A DNA stretch of 64,000 bases from Cellvibrio fontiphilus_A (GTDB lineage Bacteria; Pseudomonadota; Gammaproteobacteria; Pseudomonadales; Cellvibrionaceae), in NCBI RefSeq assembly GCF_042646205.1, contig NZ_JBHRTF010000006.1:186001-250000 (forward strand), written 5' to 3'. Of this stretch, positions 25,085 to 33,534 are shown piece after piece. Below the pieces are notes generated by a model. It made no database searches. It had not been told where the DNA came from and saw only the letters and a program-made list of their open reading frames with translations. A program made the translations under genes and the position numbers. Each line of letters starts with the position of its first letter. The stretch's first letter is position 1.

Positions 25085-25834
25085 ATGTTACGCATTACTG
25101 ATTTGTTTGCGCGTGTTGAAGAGAAAGAAATTATCAAGGGCTTAAATTTAACGATTAATCCCGGTGAAGTACACGCGATTATGGGGCCTAACGGCGCAGG
25201 CAAAAGTACGCTGGGCAATGTGTTGTCAGGTCGCGATGGTTATGAGGTTACCGGTGGTGGCGTCACGTTTAATGGTAAAAATTTGCTCGATCTGGACATT
25301 GAGGAGCGCGCTCGCGAAGGTCTTTTTTTGGCATTTCAGTACCCGGTGGAGATTCCCGGTGTCAGCAATATGGAATTTTTGAAAGCAGCGGTAGATGCCA
25401 AACGCAAACATGCCGGTCTGCCTGAATTGTCAGCAGTGGAATTTATGAAGCTTGCACGTGACACCAGTAAGCGTGTCAGCCTTGATCAGGCTTTTTTAAA
25501 GCGTGGCGTCAACGAAGGTTTTTCCGGTGGCGAGAAAAAACGCAACGAAATTATGCAAATGATGCTGCTTGAACCCAGCTTGTGCATTCTGGATGAAACC
25601 GACTCAGGTTTGGATATTGATGCGCTACAAGTTGTTGCCAATGGCGTAAATGCCATGCGTTCACCAGAGCGCAGCTTTATTGTGGTAACGCATTATCAGC
25701 GCCTGCTGGATTACATAGTGCCGGATTATGTCCATGTGTTAGCCAATGGTCGCATCGTAAAAACTGGCGGCAAAGAATTAGCGCTGGAGCTGGAAGAGAA
25801 AGGCTACGGTTGGCTTGAAACTGGAGCGGTATAA
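25085..25834 (+). CDS. sufC: Fe-S assembly ATPase SufC
   Basis: 249 residues from ATG 25085 (MLRITDLFARVEEKEII), matching the E. coli SufC start; the open frame reaches back to 25022 but that extra sequence looks untranslated. ABC ATPase motifs are Walker A GPNGAGKST, the signature NEGFSGGEKKR, Walker B CILDETDSG, and the H-loop His in VVTHYQRLL. FQYPVEIPGVSN is a SufC-specific block. Its ATP hydrolysis drives the SufBC2D scaffold. No ribosome-binding site is strong in front of it. The sufD start follows after three bases. Confidence 0.96.
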   Translation: MLRITDLFARVEEKEIIKGLNLTINPGEVHAIMGPNGAGKSTLGNVLSGRDGYEVTGGGVTFNGKNLLDLDIEERAREGLFLAFQYPVEIPGVSNMEFLKAAVDAKRKHAGLPELSAVEFMKLARDTSKRVSLDQAFLKRGVNEGFSGGEKKRNEIMQMMLLEPSLCILDETDSGLDIDALQVVANGVNAMRSPERSFIVVTHYQRLLDYIVPDYVHVLANGRIVKTGGKELALELEEKGYGWLETGAV

Positions 25835-25837
25835 GCC

Positions 25838-27130
25838 ATGACAGATTTTCAACAGCAAGCGATCTTACTTGCCGCGCAGCAGCAACCAGTGAGTTGGTTG
25901 CAAGACTTTCGTGCCCGGGCTGCTAATGATTGGTTAGCGCAAACCTGGCCAACACGTAAAACCGAGCATTGGAAGTACACACCTTTGCAAGGTCTGCAAA
26001 AAACGCTGTTGCCTGCGTTTGGCCAATCAGCTGAATTGGATGAAGCTATTAATAGCCATTTGATTCCTCTGGATGCGATACGTTTGGTTTTTATCAATGG
26101 CGTATTTAGTGCTAAAAACTCTACACAAGCAGAATGTGTGGTGCGTTTTTCCGAGGCAAATAATGAGCAGCAATCGTTAATCGAAAAATACCTCGGCAAA
26201 ATTGTACAGGGTGAGCGCCACCTGTTTGCCACGCTTAATAATGCATGGCTGGACGATGGTGTTTTATTGCATGTGCCGCGTGCACAGCGTTTGGAAAAAC
26301 CTGTGTACCTTATTCATGTCGCGACAGGCGAAGAGGTTGCCACCAATCAGCGATTGCTAATTGTGCTGGAAGAAAATGCCCAGGCGGAAGTTGTTGAGCA
26401 TTACATCGCAACTAGTGACGCTTCATCCGGCTTTGTAAACGCATTGACTGAAATTCAATTGGCCGATGGTGCCAATTTGCATCATTACCGTTTGAATATG
26501 GAAGCGGAGCATGCACAGCATATTGGCGCAGTGCATGTGGATTTGCAGCGTAATGCCCGGCTGCGCGGTTTTGCGTTGGCGCTGGGCGCTAAATTGATGC
26601 GCATTGATTATCAGATGAACCATCGCGGGCCTGGTGCAGAGTTGGATTTGCAGGGTGTTTATTTGCCGCGCAACCAACAGCTAGTGGATTACCACACCAA
26701 CACTTGTCACTGGGTTCCCCATTGTACGTCGAATGAAGTGTTTCGTGGCATTGTGAGCGACTCAGCGCAGGCGATTTTTAATGGTCGCATTTACATTCAT
26801 AAAGACGCACAAAAAACCTTGGCGGAATTGAGCAATAAAAATCTACTGACATCCAACAAGGCGGAAGTGAATACCAAGCCGGAATTGGAAATTTATGCCG
26901 ATGATGTGAAGTGCGCTCACGGTGCAACTATCAGTCAGCTGAATGAAAATGCCCGTTATTATTTGCGCAGTCGCGGTCTGTCGCGCGCTGAGGCGGACGT
27001 TATGTTGAGCTTTGGGTTTATCAATGAGCTTCTGGAGCAAATCGCTCAGCCAGCAGTGCATGATTATCTGCAGCCGCGCCTGGCCCGACTGTTTGGTCGC
27101 GAGCTGAGTTTGGAGTTGGCAAATGACTAA
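25838..27130 (+). CDS. sufD: Fe-S cluster assembly protein SufD
   Basis: 430 residues, the usual SufD length (E. coli 423). The N-terminal helical part contains WPTRKTEHWKYTPL, and the C-terminal beta-helix contains MNHRGPGAELDLQGVYL and DDVKCAHGATISQL, with the Cys and His of the conserved CAHGAT motif. SufD is a SufB paralogue and forms the SufBC2D complex, where it is needed for iron acquisition. It overlaps sufS by eight bases. Confidence 0.95.
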   Translation: MTDFQQQAILLAAQQQPVSWLQDFRARAANDWLAQTWPTRKTEHWKYTPLQGLQKTLLPAFGQSAELDEAINSHLIPLDAIRLVFINGVFSAKNSTQAECVVRFSEANNEQQSLIEKYLGKIVQGERHLFATLNNAWLDDGVLLHVPRAQRLEKPVYLIHVATGEEVATNQRLLIVLEENAQAEVVEHYIATSDASSGFVNALTEIQLADGANLHHYRLNMEAEHAQHIGAVHVDLQRNARLRGFALALGAKLMRIDYQMNHRGPGAELDLQGVYLPRNQQLVDYHTNTCHWVPHCTSNEVFRGIVSDSAQAIFNGRIYIHKDAQKTLAELSNKNLLTSNKAEVNTKPELEIYADDVKCAHGATISQLNENARYYLRSRGLSRAEADVMLSFGFINELLEQIAQPAVHDYLQPRLARLFGRELSLELAND

Positions 27131-28352
27131 GTCGGCCTTTGATGTGGAAAAAATTCGCGCAGATTTTCCGATCCTGCATCAAGAAGTGAATGGGCAGCCG
27201 CTGGTTTATTTGGACAATGCGGCCACCACACAAAAACCCAATGCAGTGATCGATGCGATTTGCGATTACTACCGCAATGACAATAGTAATGTACATCGGG
27301 GTGCCCATGCCTTGGCGGATCGCGCCACAGTAAAGTTCGAGGCTGCGCGTGAAAAAGTTGCACAGTTTTTAAATTCTCCCTCGACCAAACAAATCATCTG
27401 GACGCGTGGTACTACCGAGAGCATTAACCTGGTTGCAGCCTCTTGGGGTAAAGCTAACTTGCAGCCCGGTGATCGTATTTTGGTGTCTGCTATGGAGCAT
27501 CACGCCAACATAGTGCCTTGGCAACTTATTGCCCAATCTACCGGTGCGGTACTGGAGGTTATCCCCGTTGATGCCTGTGGCAGTATCAATATGTTGGCAT
27601 TCGATGCCATGTTAGATGCCCGGGTAAAAATGGTTGCAGTTGGTCATGTCTCCAACGCTATGGGTAGCGTAAACCCTGTCGAGAAAATTATTAAGCTCGC
27701 GCATGCTGTGGGCGCGCGAGTGCTGATCGATGGTGCTCAGGCAGTTAGCCACTGGGCGGTGGATGTGCAAAAACTGAATTGCGATTTTTATGCCTTTTCC
27801 GCACATAAAGTATTTGGCCCAACAGGCTTGGGTGTGCTTTATGGCAAGGCGGATTTATTGGAGTCTATGCCTCCCTATCAGGGCGGCGGTGAAATGATTG
27901 AAACTGTTTCGTTTGCGGGGACTACCTTTAATCAGCTGCCCTATAAATTTGAAGCCGGAACGCCGGATATTGCTGGAGCCATCGGGCTCGGTGCAGCAAT
28001 TGATTATTTACAGTCGTTAGATCGTATGGCTGCTGCCGAACATGAACTGGCATTGCTGGCCTATGCCGAGGAAAAAGCGCGTTCAACGGAAGGTTTGACG
28101 CTGGTAGGTACTGCTGCCAATAAGGCTTCGGTGATGAGCTTTCTGATTGACGGCGCTCACCCCGCCGATGTGGGGGTATTGTTGGATAAGCAGGGTGTTG
28201 CTGTGCGTACCGGCAATCATTGCGCCCAGCCCATCATGGATCAATTCGGTATTCCCGGGACTGTGCGCGCCAGCTTTAGTTTTTACAATACATTTGCCGA
28301 AATAGATCGCTTGTTTGTGGCGATTGAAAAAGCAAAAACCTTTTTAGTGTGA
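27123..28352 (+). CDS. sufS: Cysteine desulfurase, class II SufS
   Basis: 409 residues, E. coli SufS is 406. Start MTKSAFDVEKIRADFPIL. The pyridoxal-phosphate Lys lies in FSAHKVFGPTGLGVLYG and the active-site Cys367 in VRTGNHCAQP, the class II form of the loop. The cysteine is in a short buried loop, which is why such enzymes need the sulfur acceptor SufE, encoded at the end of the operon. It overlaps sufD and precedes sufA by 44 bp. Together with IscS it gives this operon two desulfurases of different classes. Confidence 0.96.
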   Translation: MTKSAFDVEKIRADFPILHQEVNGQPLVYLDNAATTQKPNAVIDAICDYYRNDNSNVHRGAHALADRATVKFEAAREKVAQFLNSPSTKQIIWTRGTTESINLVAASWGKANLQPGDRILVSAMEHHANIVPWQLIAQSTGAVLEVIPVDACGSINMLAFDAMLDARVKMVAVGHVSNAMGSVNPVEKIIKLAHAVGARVLIDGAQAVSHWAVDVQKLNCDFYAFSAHKVFGPTGLGVLYGKADLLESMPPYQGGGEMIETVSFAGTTFNQLPYKFEAGTPDIAGAIGLGAAIDYLQSLDRMAAAEHELALLAYAEEKARSTEGLTLVGTAANKASVMSFLIDGAHPADVGVLLDKQGVAVRTGNHCAQPIMDQFGIPGTVRASFSFYNTFAEIDRLFVAIEKAKTFLV

Positions 28353-28396
28353 TGATAAATCTATCATCCTGATTGAGCTGTAAATCGGAGTAGATC

Positions 28397-28756
28397 ATGA
28401 GTATCGCTTCATTTGATCCGCAACAAGACACGGTCGTTGTCACCCCGGCTGCTGCTGCGCATTTCAAGCGCCAATTGAGCGCGAGTAAAAATGCCTCAGC
28501 CGTTCGTTTGAGCGTAAAACAAAGCGGCTGTACCGGTTGGATGTATGTGGTTGATTTGGTTTCTGAGGCCAAGGCTGATGATTTGCATCTGCCTTTGGAG
28601 GCGGGGGTCGAGCTTCTGGTGGACTCAGCCAGTTTATCTGTCGTCAGTGGTACTGAGATTGATTACGTGACCGAAGGTGTGAATCGCCAATTGAAATTTA
28701 ACAATCCGCGCGCCAAGGATTACTGTGGTTGTGGTGAGAGTTTTAGCATTAATTAA
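28397..28756 (+). CDS. sufA: A-type Fe-S carrier protein SufA/IscA-like
   Basis: 119 residues of the HesB/IscA family. The three conserved cysteines are present: the first in KQSGCTGWMYVVD and the pair in DYCGCGESFSIN at the C-terminus. A-type proteins receive clusters from the scaffold and deliver them to apoproteins. Position inside a Suf operon favours the name SufA. The N-terminal dozen residues before VVVTPAAAAHFKRQL are variable. Confidence 0.9.
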   Translation: MSIASFDPQQDTVVVTPAAAAHFKRQLSASKNASAVRLSVKQSGCTGWMYVVDLVSEAKADDLHLPLEAGVELLVDSASLSVVSGTEIDYVTEGVNRQLKFNNPRAKDYCGCGESFSIN

Positions 28757-28780
28757 GCGGCGTCTGCCGAGAGAATTTCT

Positions 28781-29317
28781 ATGTCTGAAAGACGCATGGT
28801 GGTTGCCCAGGCCGATTGCCCGGCCCGGCGGGTGCCGGACGGCACACCGCTTACAATTCCTGAAGGTACTTTCGTTACCATAACCCAAGCCTTGGGTGGT
28901 AACTACACTCTTACTTATCATGGTCAAATGGTGCGTGTGGATGGTACTGATGCTCACCTGCTAGGGCTTGAGCCTACCAACATCGAGTTTCCAGCGCCCG
29001 CAGATGATCTAATACAGGAAGATCAAGTTTGGCAGGCACTCGGCAGTGTTTACGATCCTGAAATCCCGGTGGATCTGGTTAATCTGGGGTTGATTTACAG
29101 TGTCAATATCGACCAGCAAACCAAGCAGGTAGAGGTGCGTATGACACTGACTGCGCCCGCCTGTGGTATGGGGCCGGTGTTGGTGGGCGATGTGGAATAC
29201 CGTGTGCGTTTGGTGCCGAATGTAAAGTCGGTAAAGGTTGAGCTGTTATTTGATCCTCCTTGGCAGCGCCACATGATGAGTGAAGAAGCCCAGCTGCAAA
29301 CGGGTATGTTTTATTGA
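28781..29317 (+). CDS. sufT: Putative Fe-S assembly factor SufT (DUF59/MIP18 domain)
   Basis: 178 residues. An N-terminal part of about 80 residues (RRVPDGTPLTIPEGTFV) precedes a DUF59 domain (VWQALGSVYDPEIPVDLVNLGLIY) with the hyper-conserved Cys in TAPACGMGP. This architecture is that of SufT, first studied in Staphylococcus as an accessory maturation factor important when Fe-S demand is high. It lies between sufA and sufE, 24 bp after sufA. SufT is not part of the E. coli suf operon. Confidence 0.9.
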   Translation: MSERRMVVAQADCPARRVPDGTPLTIPEGTFVTITQALGGNYTLTYHGQMVRVDGTDAHLLGLEPTNIEFPAPADDLIQEDQVWQALGSVYDPEIPVDLVNLGLIYSVNIDQQTKQVEVRMTLTAPACGMGPVLVGDVEYRVRLVPNVKSVKVELLFDPPWQRHMMSEEAQLQTGMFY

Positions 29318-29364
29318 TGAGTTTTATGTTTTTGCGGGTATTTGTGCCCCATTGAGGACTTTTA

Positions 29365-29787
29365 ATGACCCAGTTCGGTATAGATGTAACCGCTGATGAC
29401 ATCATAGATACACTCGGTTTTTTTGATAATTGGGAGGAGCGCTACAAATACATTATCGACTTGGGCAAAGAGTTGCCTCCCATGGATATTGCCCTGCGTA
29501 TTGAGCAGTACTTGGTGCGGGGCTGCCAAAGCCAGGTATGGTTGGTGGATGAGCAGCGTGATGGAAAATTGTTTTTTCAGGCTGATAGCGATGCGTTTAT
29601 CGTGAAAGGATTGTTGGGTGTGGTGTTGGCTGCGTTTAACGGTAAAACACCCGGCGAGATCCTGGCATTTGATATTGATGCTTATTTTGCCCGGCTGGAT
29701 TTGTTGCAGCACCTCAGTTCTACGCGTGGCAATGGGCTTAAGGCCATGGTTAAGCGAATACAGGATCGTGCCCTCAGCGTGAACTAA
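29365..29787 (+). CDS. sufE: Sulfur acceptor protein SufE
   Basis: 140 residues (E. coli 138). Cys54, in VRGCQSQVWL, corresponds to the E. coli Cys51 that accepts persulfide sulfur from SufS and hands it to SufB. Other family blocks are NWEERYKYIIDLGKELPP and STRGNGLKAMVKRIQ. Last gene of the operon; a hairpin with a T tract follows 71 bp later. Confidence 0.95.
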   Translation: MTQFGIDVTADDIIDTLGFFDNWEERYKYIIDLGKELPPMDIALRIEQYLVRGCQSQVWLVDEQRDGKLFFQADSDAFIVKGLLGVVLAAFNGKTPGEILAFDIDAYFARLDLLQHLSSTRGNGLKAMVKRIQDRALSVN

Positions 29788-29858
29788 ACCCTTGGTAAAG
29801 CCTTAAAACCTTGGCTGTTTTTGTTTATTAATCAAATAGCTACATATAAAAATACGGT

Positions 29859-29884
29859 AAACCCGCGTATAATTCGCGGGTTTT
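29859..29884 (+). terminator. Terminator after sufE, with a -10-like TATAAT in its loop
   Basis: AACCCGCG and CGCGGGTT pair around a TATAATT loop and are followed by TTGTATTTTGT. It separates the suf operon from ndk. The loop TATAAT (29868-29873) could equally serve as the -10 of an ndk promoter, since the next gene starts 88 bases on; no good -35 was found. Confidence 0.7.
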
Positions 29885-29961
29885 GTATTTTGTGGGCCCC
29901 TGAATCGCTGGTTGCGGTATAGAAGGCGCTAACTTAACCAGAAAATTGTGTGGAGTCTCTC

Positions 29962-30387
29962 ATGGCTGTTGAACAAACTTTATCCATTATCAAGCCTGAT
30001 GCAGTGCGTAAGAATCTGATCGGTGCGATTGTTGCCCGTTTCGAGCAGGCCGGTTTGAAAATTGCTGCCCAGCGTATGATGTTGTTGAGCCGCGCTCAGG
30101 CAGAAGGTTTTTATGCTGAACATCATGGCAAGCCTTTTTTTGAGGGTTTGGTTGAATTTATGACCTCTGGCCCGGTCGTTGTGCAGGTGCTATCCGGTGA
30201 AAATGCTATCGCGCTAAACCGTGAGCTGATGGGTGCAACCGATCCGGCAAAAGCGGCGCCGGGTACTATCCGCGCGGATTATGCTGAAGCAATCAATATG
30301 AATGCTGTACATGGTTCCGATTCGCCAGCATCCGCTGCGCGTGAAATTGCTTATTTCTTTGCCAGCAACGAAGTTAATCTGCGTTAA
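29962..30387 (+). CDS. ndk: Nucleoside diphosphate kinase
   Basis: 141 residues from ATG 29962 (MAVEQTLSIIKPDAVRKN), with a TGGAG ribosome site upstream; the frame opens 12 bases earlier. His117 in MNAVHGSDSPASAAREI is the phosphohistidine. It equalises nucleoside triphosphate pools by transferring the gamma-phosphate. In Pseudomonas ndk is likewise the first gene after the isc cluster. Confidence 0.97.
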   Translation: MAVEQTLSIIKPDAVRKNLIGAIVARFEQAGLKIAAQRMMLLSRAQAEGFYAEHHGKPFFEGLVEFMTSGPVVVQVLSGENAIALNRELMGATDPAKAAPGTIRADYAEAINMNAVHGSDSPASAAREIAYFFASNEVNLR

Positions 30388-30417
30388 TTGTTTTTATTTT
30401 TTTATAGGTGTTGAGCC

Positions 30418-31596
30418 ATGTCTGAAGTAACCAATTCTATTTCATCCGCAGATGCGGTTGCTGCAGAAGGCTCTGCCAAAATGAATTTATTGGGCCTGCC
30501 CGAAGCCAAATTGATTGCATTTTTTGAATCCATCGGCGAAAAAAAATTTCGTGCCATTCAAGTGATGAAATGGATTCACCAGCTCGGCGCTGACAACTTT
30601 GATGACATGACCAATGTTAGTAAAGATTTGCGCGCAAAATTAAAAAATATTGCCGAAATTCGCCTGCCTGAAGTGGTGCAGCAATTTGATTCCACCGACG
30701 GCACACGCAAATTTTTAATTCGAGTGAGTGGCGGCAACGTCATTGAAACGGTTTTTATTCCCGATGGTGATCGCGGCACGCTGTGCGTCTCATCGCAAGT
30801 TGGCTGTTCGTTGGATTGTAGCTTCTGTGCGACCGGCAAACAGGGTTTTAATCGCGATTTGACTGCCGCAGAAATTATTGGGCAGGTGTGGATTGCCGCA
30901 AAATCCTTTGGTCAGCTGGCTGCCAATGGTCCACGTCGTGTGACTAACGTGGTGATGATGGGAATGGGTGAGCCGCTTTTAAACTTCGACAATGTCGTTG
31001 ACGCAATGAATTTAATGATGCACGACAATGCTTATGGCATTTCCAAGCGTCGCGTCACATTAAGTACTTCCGGTGTTGTGCCGCAGTTGGATCGCTTGAG
31101 CCAGTATACCGATGCCTGTCTTGCGATTTCGTTACATGCGCCCAATGACGAGCTGCGTAATGAATTGGTGCCCATCAATCGTAAATATCCTATCGCCATG
31201 TTGCTGGACTCGGCCAAGCGCTACATTGAGGCCATGCCAGACACCCATCGCAAAATCACTATCGAATATACCTTGATCGATCAGGTGAATGATCGCCCAC
31301 ATCACGCTCACGAGTTGGCTGAGTTACTGCGTGATGTGCCGGTAAAAATTAATTTGATTCCATTTAATCCCTTTAATTTGTCTAACTACAAGCGCGTTAG
31401 CAACAATGCGTTGCGCAAGTTTCAGGATATTTTGATGGAGGCGGGTTATATCACCACCGTGCGTACCACGCGCGGTGACGATATCGATGCCGCTTGCGGT
31501 CAATTAGCGGGGCAGGTGAATGATGTTACCCGCCGCAGTGAGCGCTATCGCGCGCAGTTTGATGAAGTGCAAAGTATTAAAATTGTTAACCAGTAG
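30418..31596 (+). CDS. rlmN: Dual-specificity 23S rRNA/tRNA adenine-C2 methyltransferase
   Basis: 392 residues. Radical SAM enzyme: CxxxCxxC in VGCSLDCSFCATGKQGF binds the [4Fe-4S] cluster, and the methyl-carrying Cys near the C-terminus is in DDIDAACGQL. It methylates A2503 of 23S rRNA and A37 of some tRNAs. As an Fe-S enzyme it depends on the assembly system just upstream. It follows ndk by 30 bp. The first 20 residues are a variable extension before KMNLLGLPEAKL. Confidence 0.96.
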   Translation: MSEVTNSISSADAVAAEGSAKMNLLGLPEAKLIAFFESIGEKKFRAIQVMKWIHQLGADNFDDMTNVSKDLRAKLKNIAEIRLPEVVQQFDSTDGTRKFLIRVSGGNVIETVFIPDGDRGTLCVSSQVGCSLDCSFCATGKQGFNRDLTAAEIIGQVWIAAKSFGQLAANGPRRVTNVVMMGMGEPLLNFDNVVDAMNLMMHDNAYGISKRRVTLSTSGVVPQLDRLSQYTDACLAISLHAPNDELRNELVPINRKYPIAMLLDSAKRYIEAMPDTHRKITIEYTLIDQVNDRPHHAHELAELLRDVPVKINLIPFNPFNLSNYKRVSNNALRKFQDILMEAGYITTVRTTRGDDIDAACGQLAGQVNDVTRRSERYRAQFDEVQSIKIVNQ

Positions 31597-31646
31597 TTCT
31601 GGTTGGCCTCTTAACACTGGCAATTTGATTGAAGGTAGGTGCGTTA

Positions 31647-32426
31647 ATGCAAAGCAATAAACAGCATAAACTACTGCAATTACTGACCTTGAGCCTGATG
31701 GCGATTGTGTTATTGACGGGATGTGTCTCTGAAGGTGGAAAACCGAATCGACCTGTCGATAAGGCCAAGTCTTTAGAATTGCACATCAAATTGGCTCAAG
31801 GGTATATCGATAGGGGTAACCGTGAGTCTGCGCGCCATCATTTGCGTAAGGCGGCGGAAATAAATCGCAACTCAGCTGATGCTACTGAGACTTTGGCGCG
31901 TTTGTATCAACTCGAAGGTGAGCCAGAGTTGGCAGAGGAAACTTTTAAGAAGGCTATAAAAGCCAAAAAGAATTTCACATTGGCGCGCAACAATTACGGT
32001 GTATTTTTATTTGGTGCAAAACGCTACGAAGAGGCGTTGGAGCAATTTGAATTGGCTGCAGCTGACATTGAATATACCGATCGTGCATCGGCATTGGTTA
32101 ATGTAGGGCGAACTGCTTTGTTGTTGGGTAAAAACGAGCGCGCCAAAGCTGCCTTGGAGCACGCCGCCGTCCTTGATCGCGGTATGGCTGATGCACATAT
32201 AGAGCTAGCTGATATTAACTTCCAAAAGCAAGATTACGCTGCCGCGAAACAGCATTTGGATAGATATCAAGCTTTGGGGCAGGTAACGCCTCGTTCATTG
32301 TTATTGGGCATTCGCCTGGAGCGTGTATTTGGTAACAAAGACAAAGAAGCTAGTTATTTATTGATGTTGAAAAATCGCTATCCCTATTCAAGAGAATATC
32401 TTGAATACAAACAAACGATGATGTGA
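31647..32426 (+). CDS. pilW: Type IV pilus biogenesis lipoprotein PilW/PilF (TPR)
   Basis: 259 residues from ATG 31647, which has AGGT a few bases upstream; the frame opens at TTG 31629. The signal ends in LLTGC, a lipobox, so it is an outer-membrane lipoprotein. Tetratricopeptide repeats fill residues about 50-230. In Pseudomonas the homologue, PilF, assembles the PilQ secretin. The position between rlmN and rodZ is the same as in Pseudomonas and many other gammaproteobacteria. Confidence 0.93.
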   Translation: MQSNKQHKLLQLLTLSLMAIVLLTGCVSEGGKPNRPVDKAKSLELHIKLAQGYIDRGNRESARHHLRKAAEINRNSADATETLARLYQLEGEPELAEETFKKAIKAKKNFTLARNNYGVFLFGAKRYEEALEQFELAAADIEYTDRASALVNVGRTALLLGKNERAKAALEHAAVLDRGMADAHIELADINFQKQDYAAAKQHLDRYQALGQVTPRSLLLGIRLERVFGNKDKEASYLLMLKNRYPYSREYLEYKQTMM

Positions 32427-32454
32427 GGCAATTTGCGCTTTTTACAGGCTAAAA

Positions 32455-33498
32455 ATGATTTCTGACGACGACAAAAAAAACATTGACGATGGCCGCTCAA
32501 GAGATCTTTCTCCGGGTAAGTTACTGGTATGGGCGCGTGAACGGGCCAATCTGAGCCAGGAGCAAGTTGCAAAAGAGCTTTACATGACGCTTACCAAAGT
32601 CCGTTCGCTGGAGATGGATGATTATCGTCATATGGGGGCTGACACTTTTGTGCGTGGTTACTTGCGCGCCTACGCCAATCTGGTTCACTTGGATGTGCTG
32701 CAGCTGTTAGCTGCCTATGATCGATTTTTACAAAAGACGGGAGCGACGGAACAGTCGCTCCCTCGAAAGACTGAGTCCGCCGCAAAACCTATTGGGAAGT
32801 TTGCTGCAGCTATTGTGATTTTATTGGCGATAATTTGGCTGATTTCTATTTGGTTTTTTGATAACCGCCAGCAATCTGTTATCAATCGTCCTGCAGCCGT
32901 CGTACCGCAATTAGATGTACGTGAAATTCCAGCAAAAAGTACTGTCAGCTTACATGCGCTGAGTTCAGAATCACCGACAAACATATCGGTAGGTGACACC
33001 ACAAGCTCTCTTGCCTTGCAGGCTGAGGTAGTCAAAATTCCTGACGACCTACAAGCACTTGCAAATTCCTCGAGTGCGGACAGTAGTCCCGTTAATTCAG
33101 AAAGTAATGCTGTTAAAAATACAGGAAATAACGCTGTCAGAAATACAGAAAGCAGTACTGTAAACTCAGAGATTAGCTCTGCAGCTGCAGAATTGAGTGC
33201 TTTTACGGAATCTTCTTCGGAGTCGCAAAGCCAGCCAAGAACCTCCGGCTCAATTGAGCTTTCCGTGCTTACGTTGACATTCAGTGCTGAGTGTTGGGTC
33301 GAAGTCAGCGATGCTAATGGCGATGTGCTTGCAGCTGATTTACAGGCAGCTGGAAGTACGCTGCAGTTGCGTGGCCGAGCTCCATTCGATGTAAAGCTGG
33401 GCAATGCATTGGCGGCCAATATTTTATTAGATGGTGAGCCTTTTGCATTTACACCATTATCATCAACTAATGTTCTTTCATTAAAAGTAGGTCAGTAG
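32455..33498 (+). CDS. rodZ: Cell-shape protein RodZ
   Basis: 347 residues. Residues about 20-90 form a helix-turn-helix of the Cro type (LVWARERANLSQEQVAKEL) that binds MreB, followed by a single membrane span at about 115-135. A long low-complexity Ser/Asn/Thr/Glu linker (about 195-260) includes an imperfect repeat of NAVKNT, NAVRNT and STVNSE units. The C-terminal DUF4115 periplasmic domain (about 265-345) ends the protein. It couples MreB to the elongasome to keep rod shape. Confidence 0.93.
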   Translation: MISDDDKKNIDDGRSRDLSPGKLLVWARERANLSQEQVAKELYMTLTKVRSLEMDDYRHMGADTFVRGYLRAYANLVHLDVLQLLAAYDRFLQKTGATEQSLPRKTESAAKPIGKFAAAIVILLAIIWLISIWFFDNRQQSVINRPAAVVPQLDVREIPAKSTVSLHALSSESPTNISVGDTTSSLALQAEVVKIPDDLQALANSSSADSSPVNSESNAVKNTGNNAVRNTESSTVNSEISSAAAELSAFTESSSESQSQPRTSGSIELSVLTLTFSAECWVEVSDANGDVLAADLQAAGSTLQLRGRAPFDVKLGNALAANILLDGEPFAFTPLSSTNVLSLKVGQ

Positions 33499-33534
33499 GC
33501 CGATCATCTCATTGGACATAAATCGGGAAAAGTT

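Noticed and set aside
33096..33180. Possible tandem repeat in rodZ
   Set aside because: Units such as NAVKNT and NAVRNT are imperfect and belong to the low-complexity RodZ linker; not a separate genetic element.
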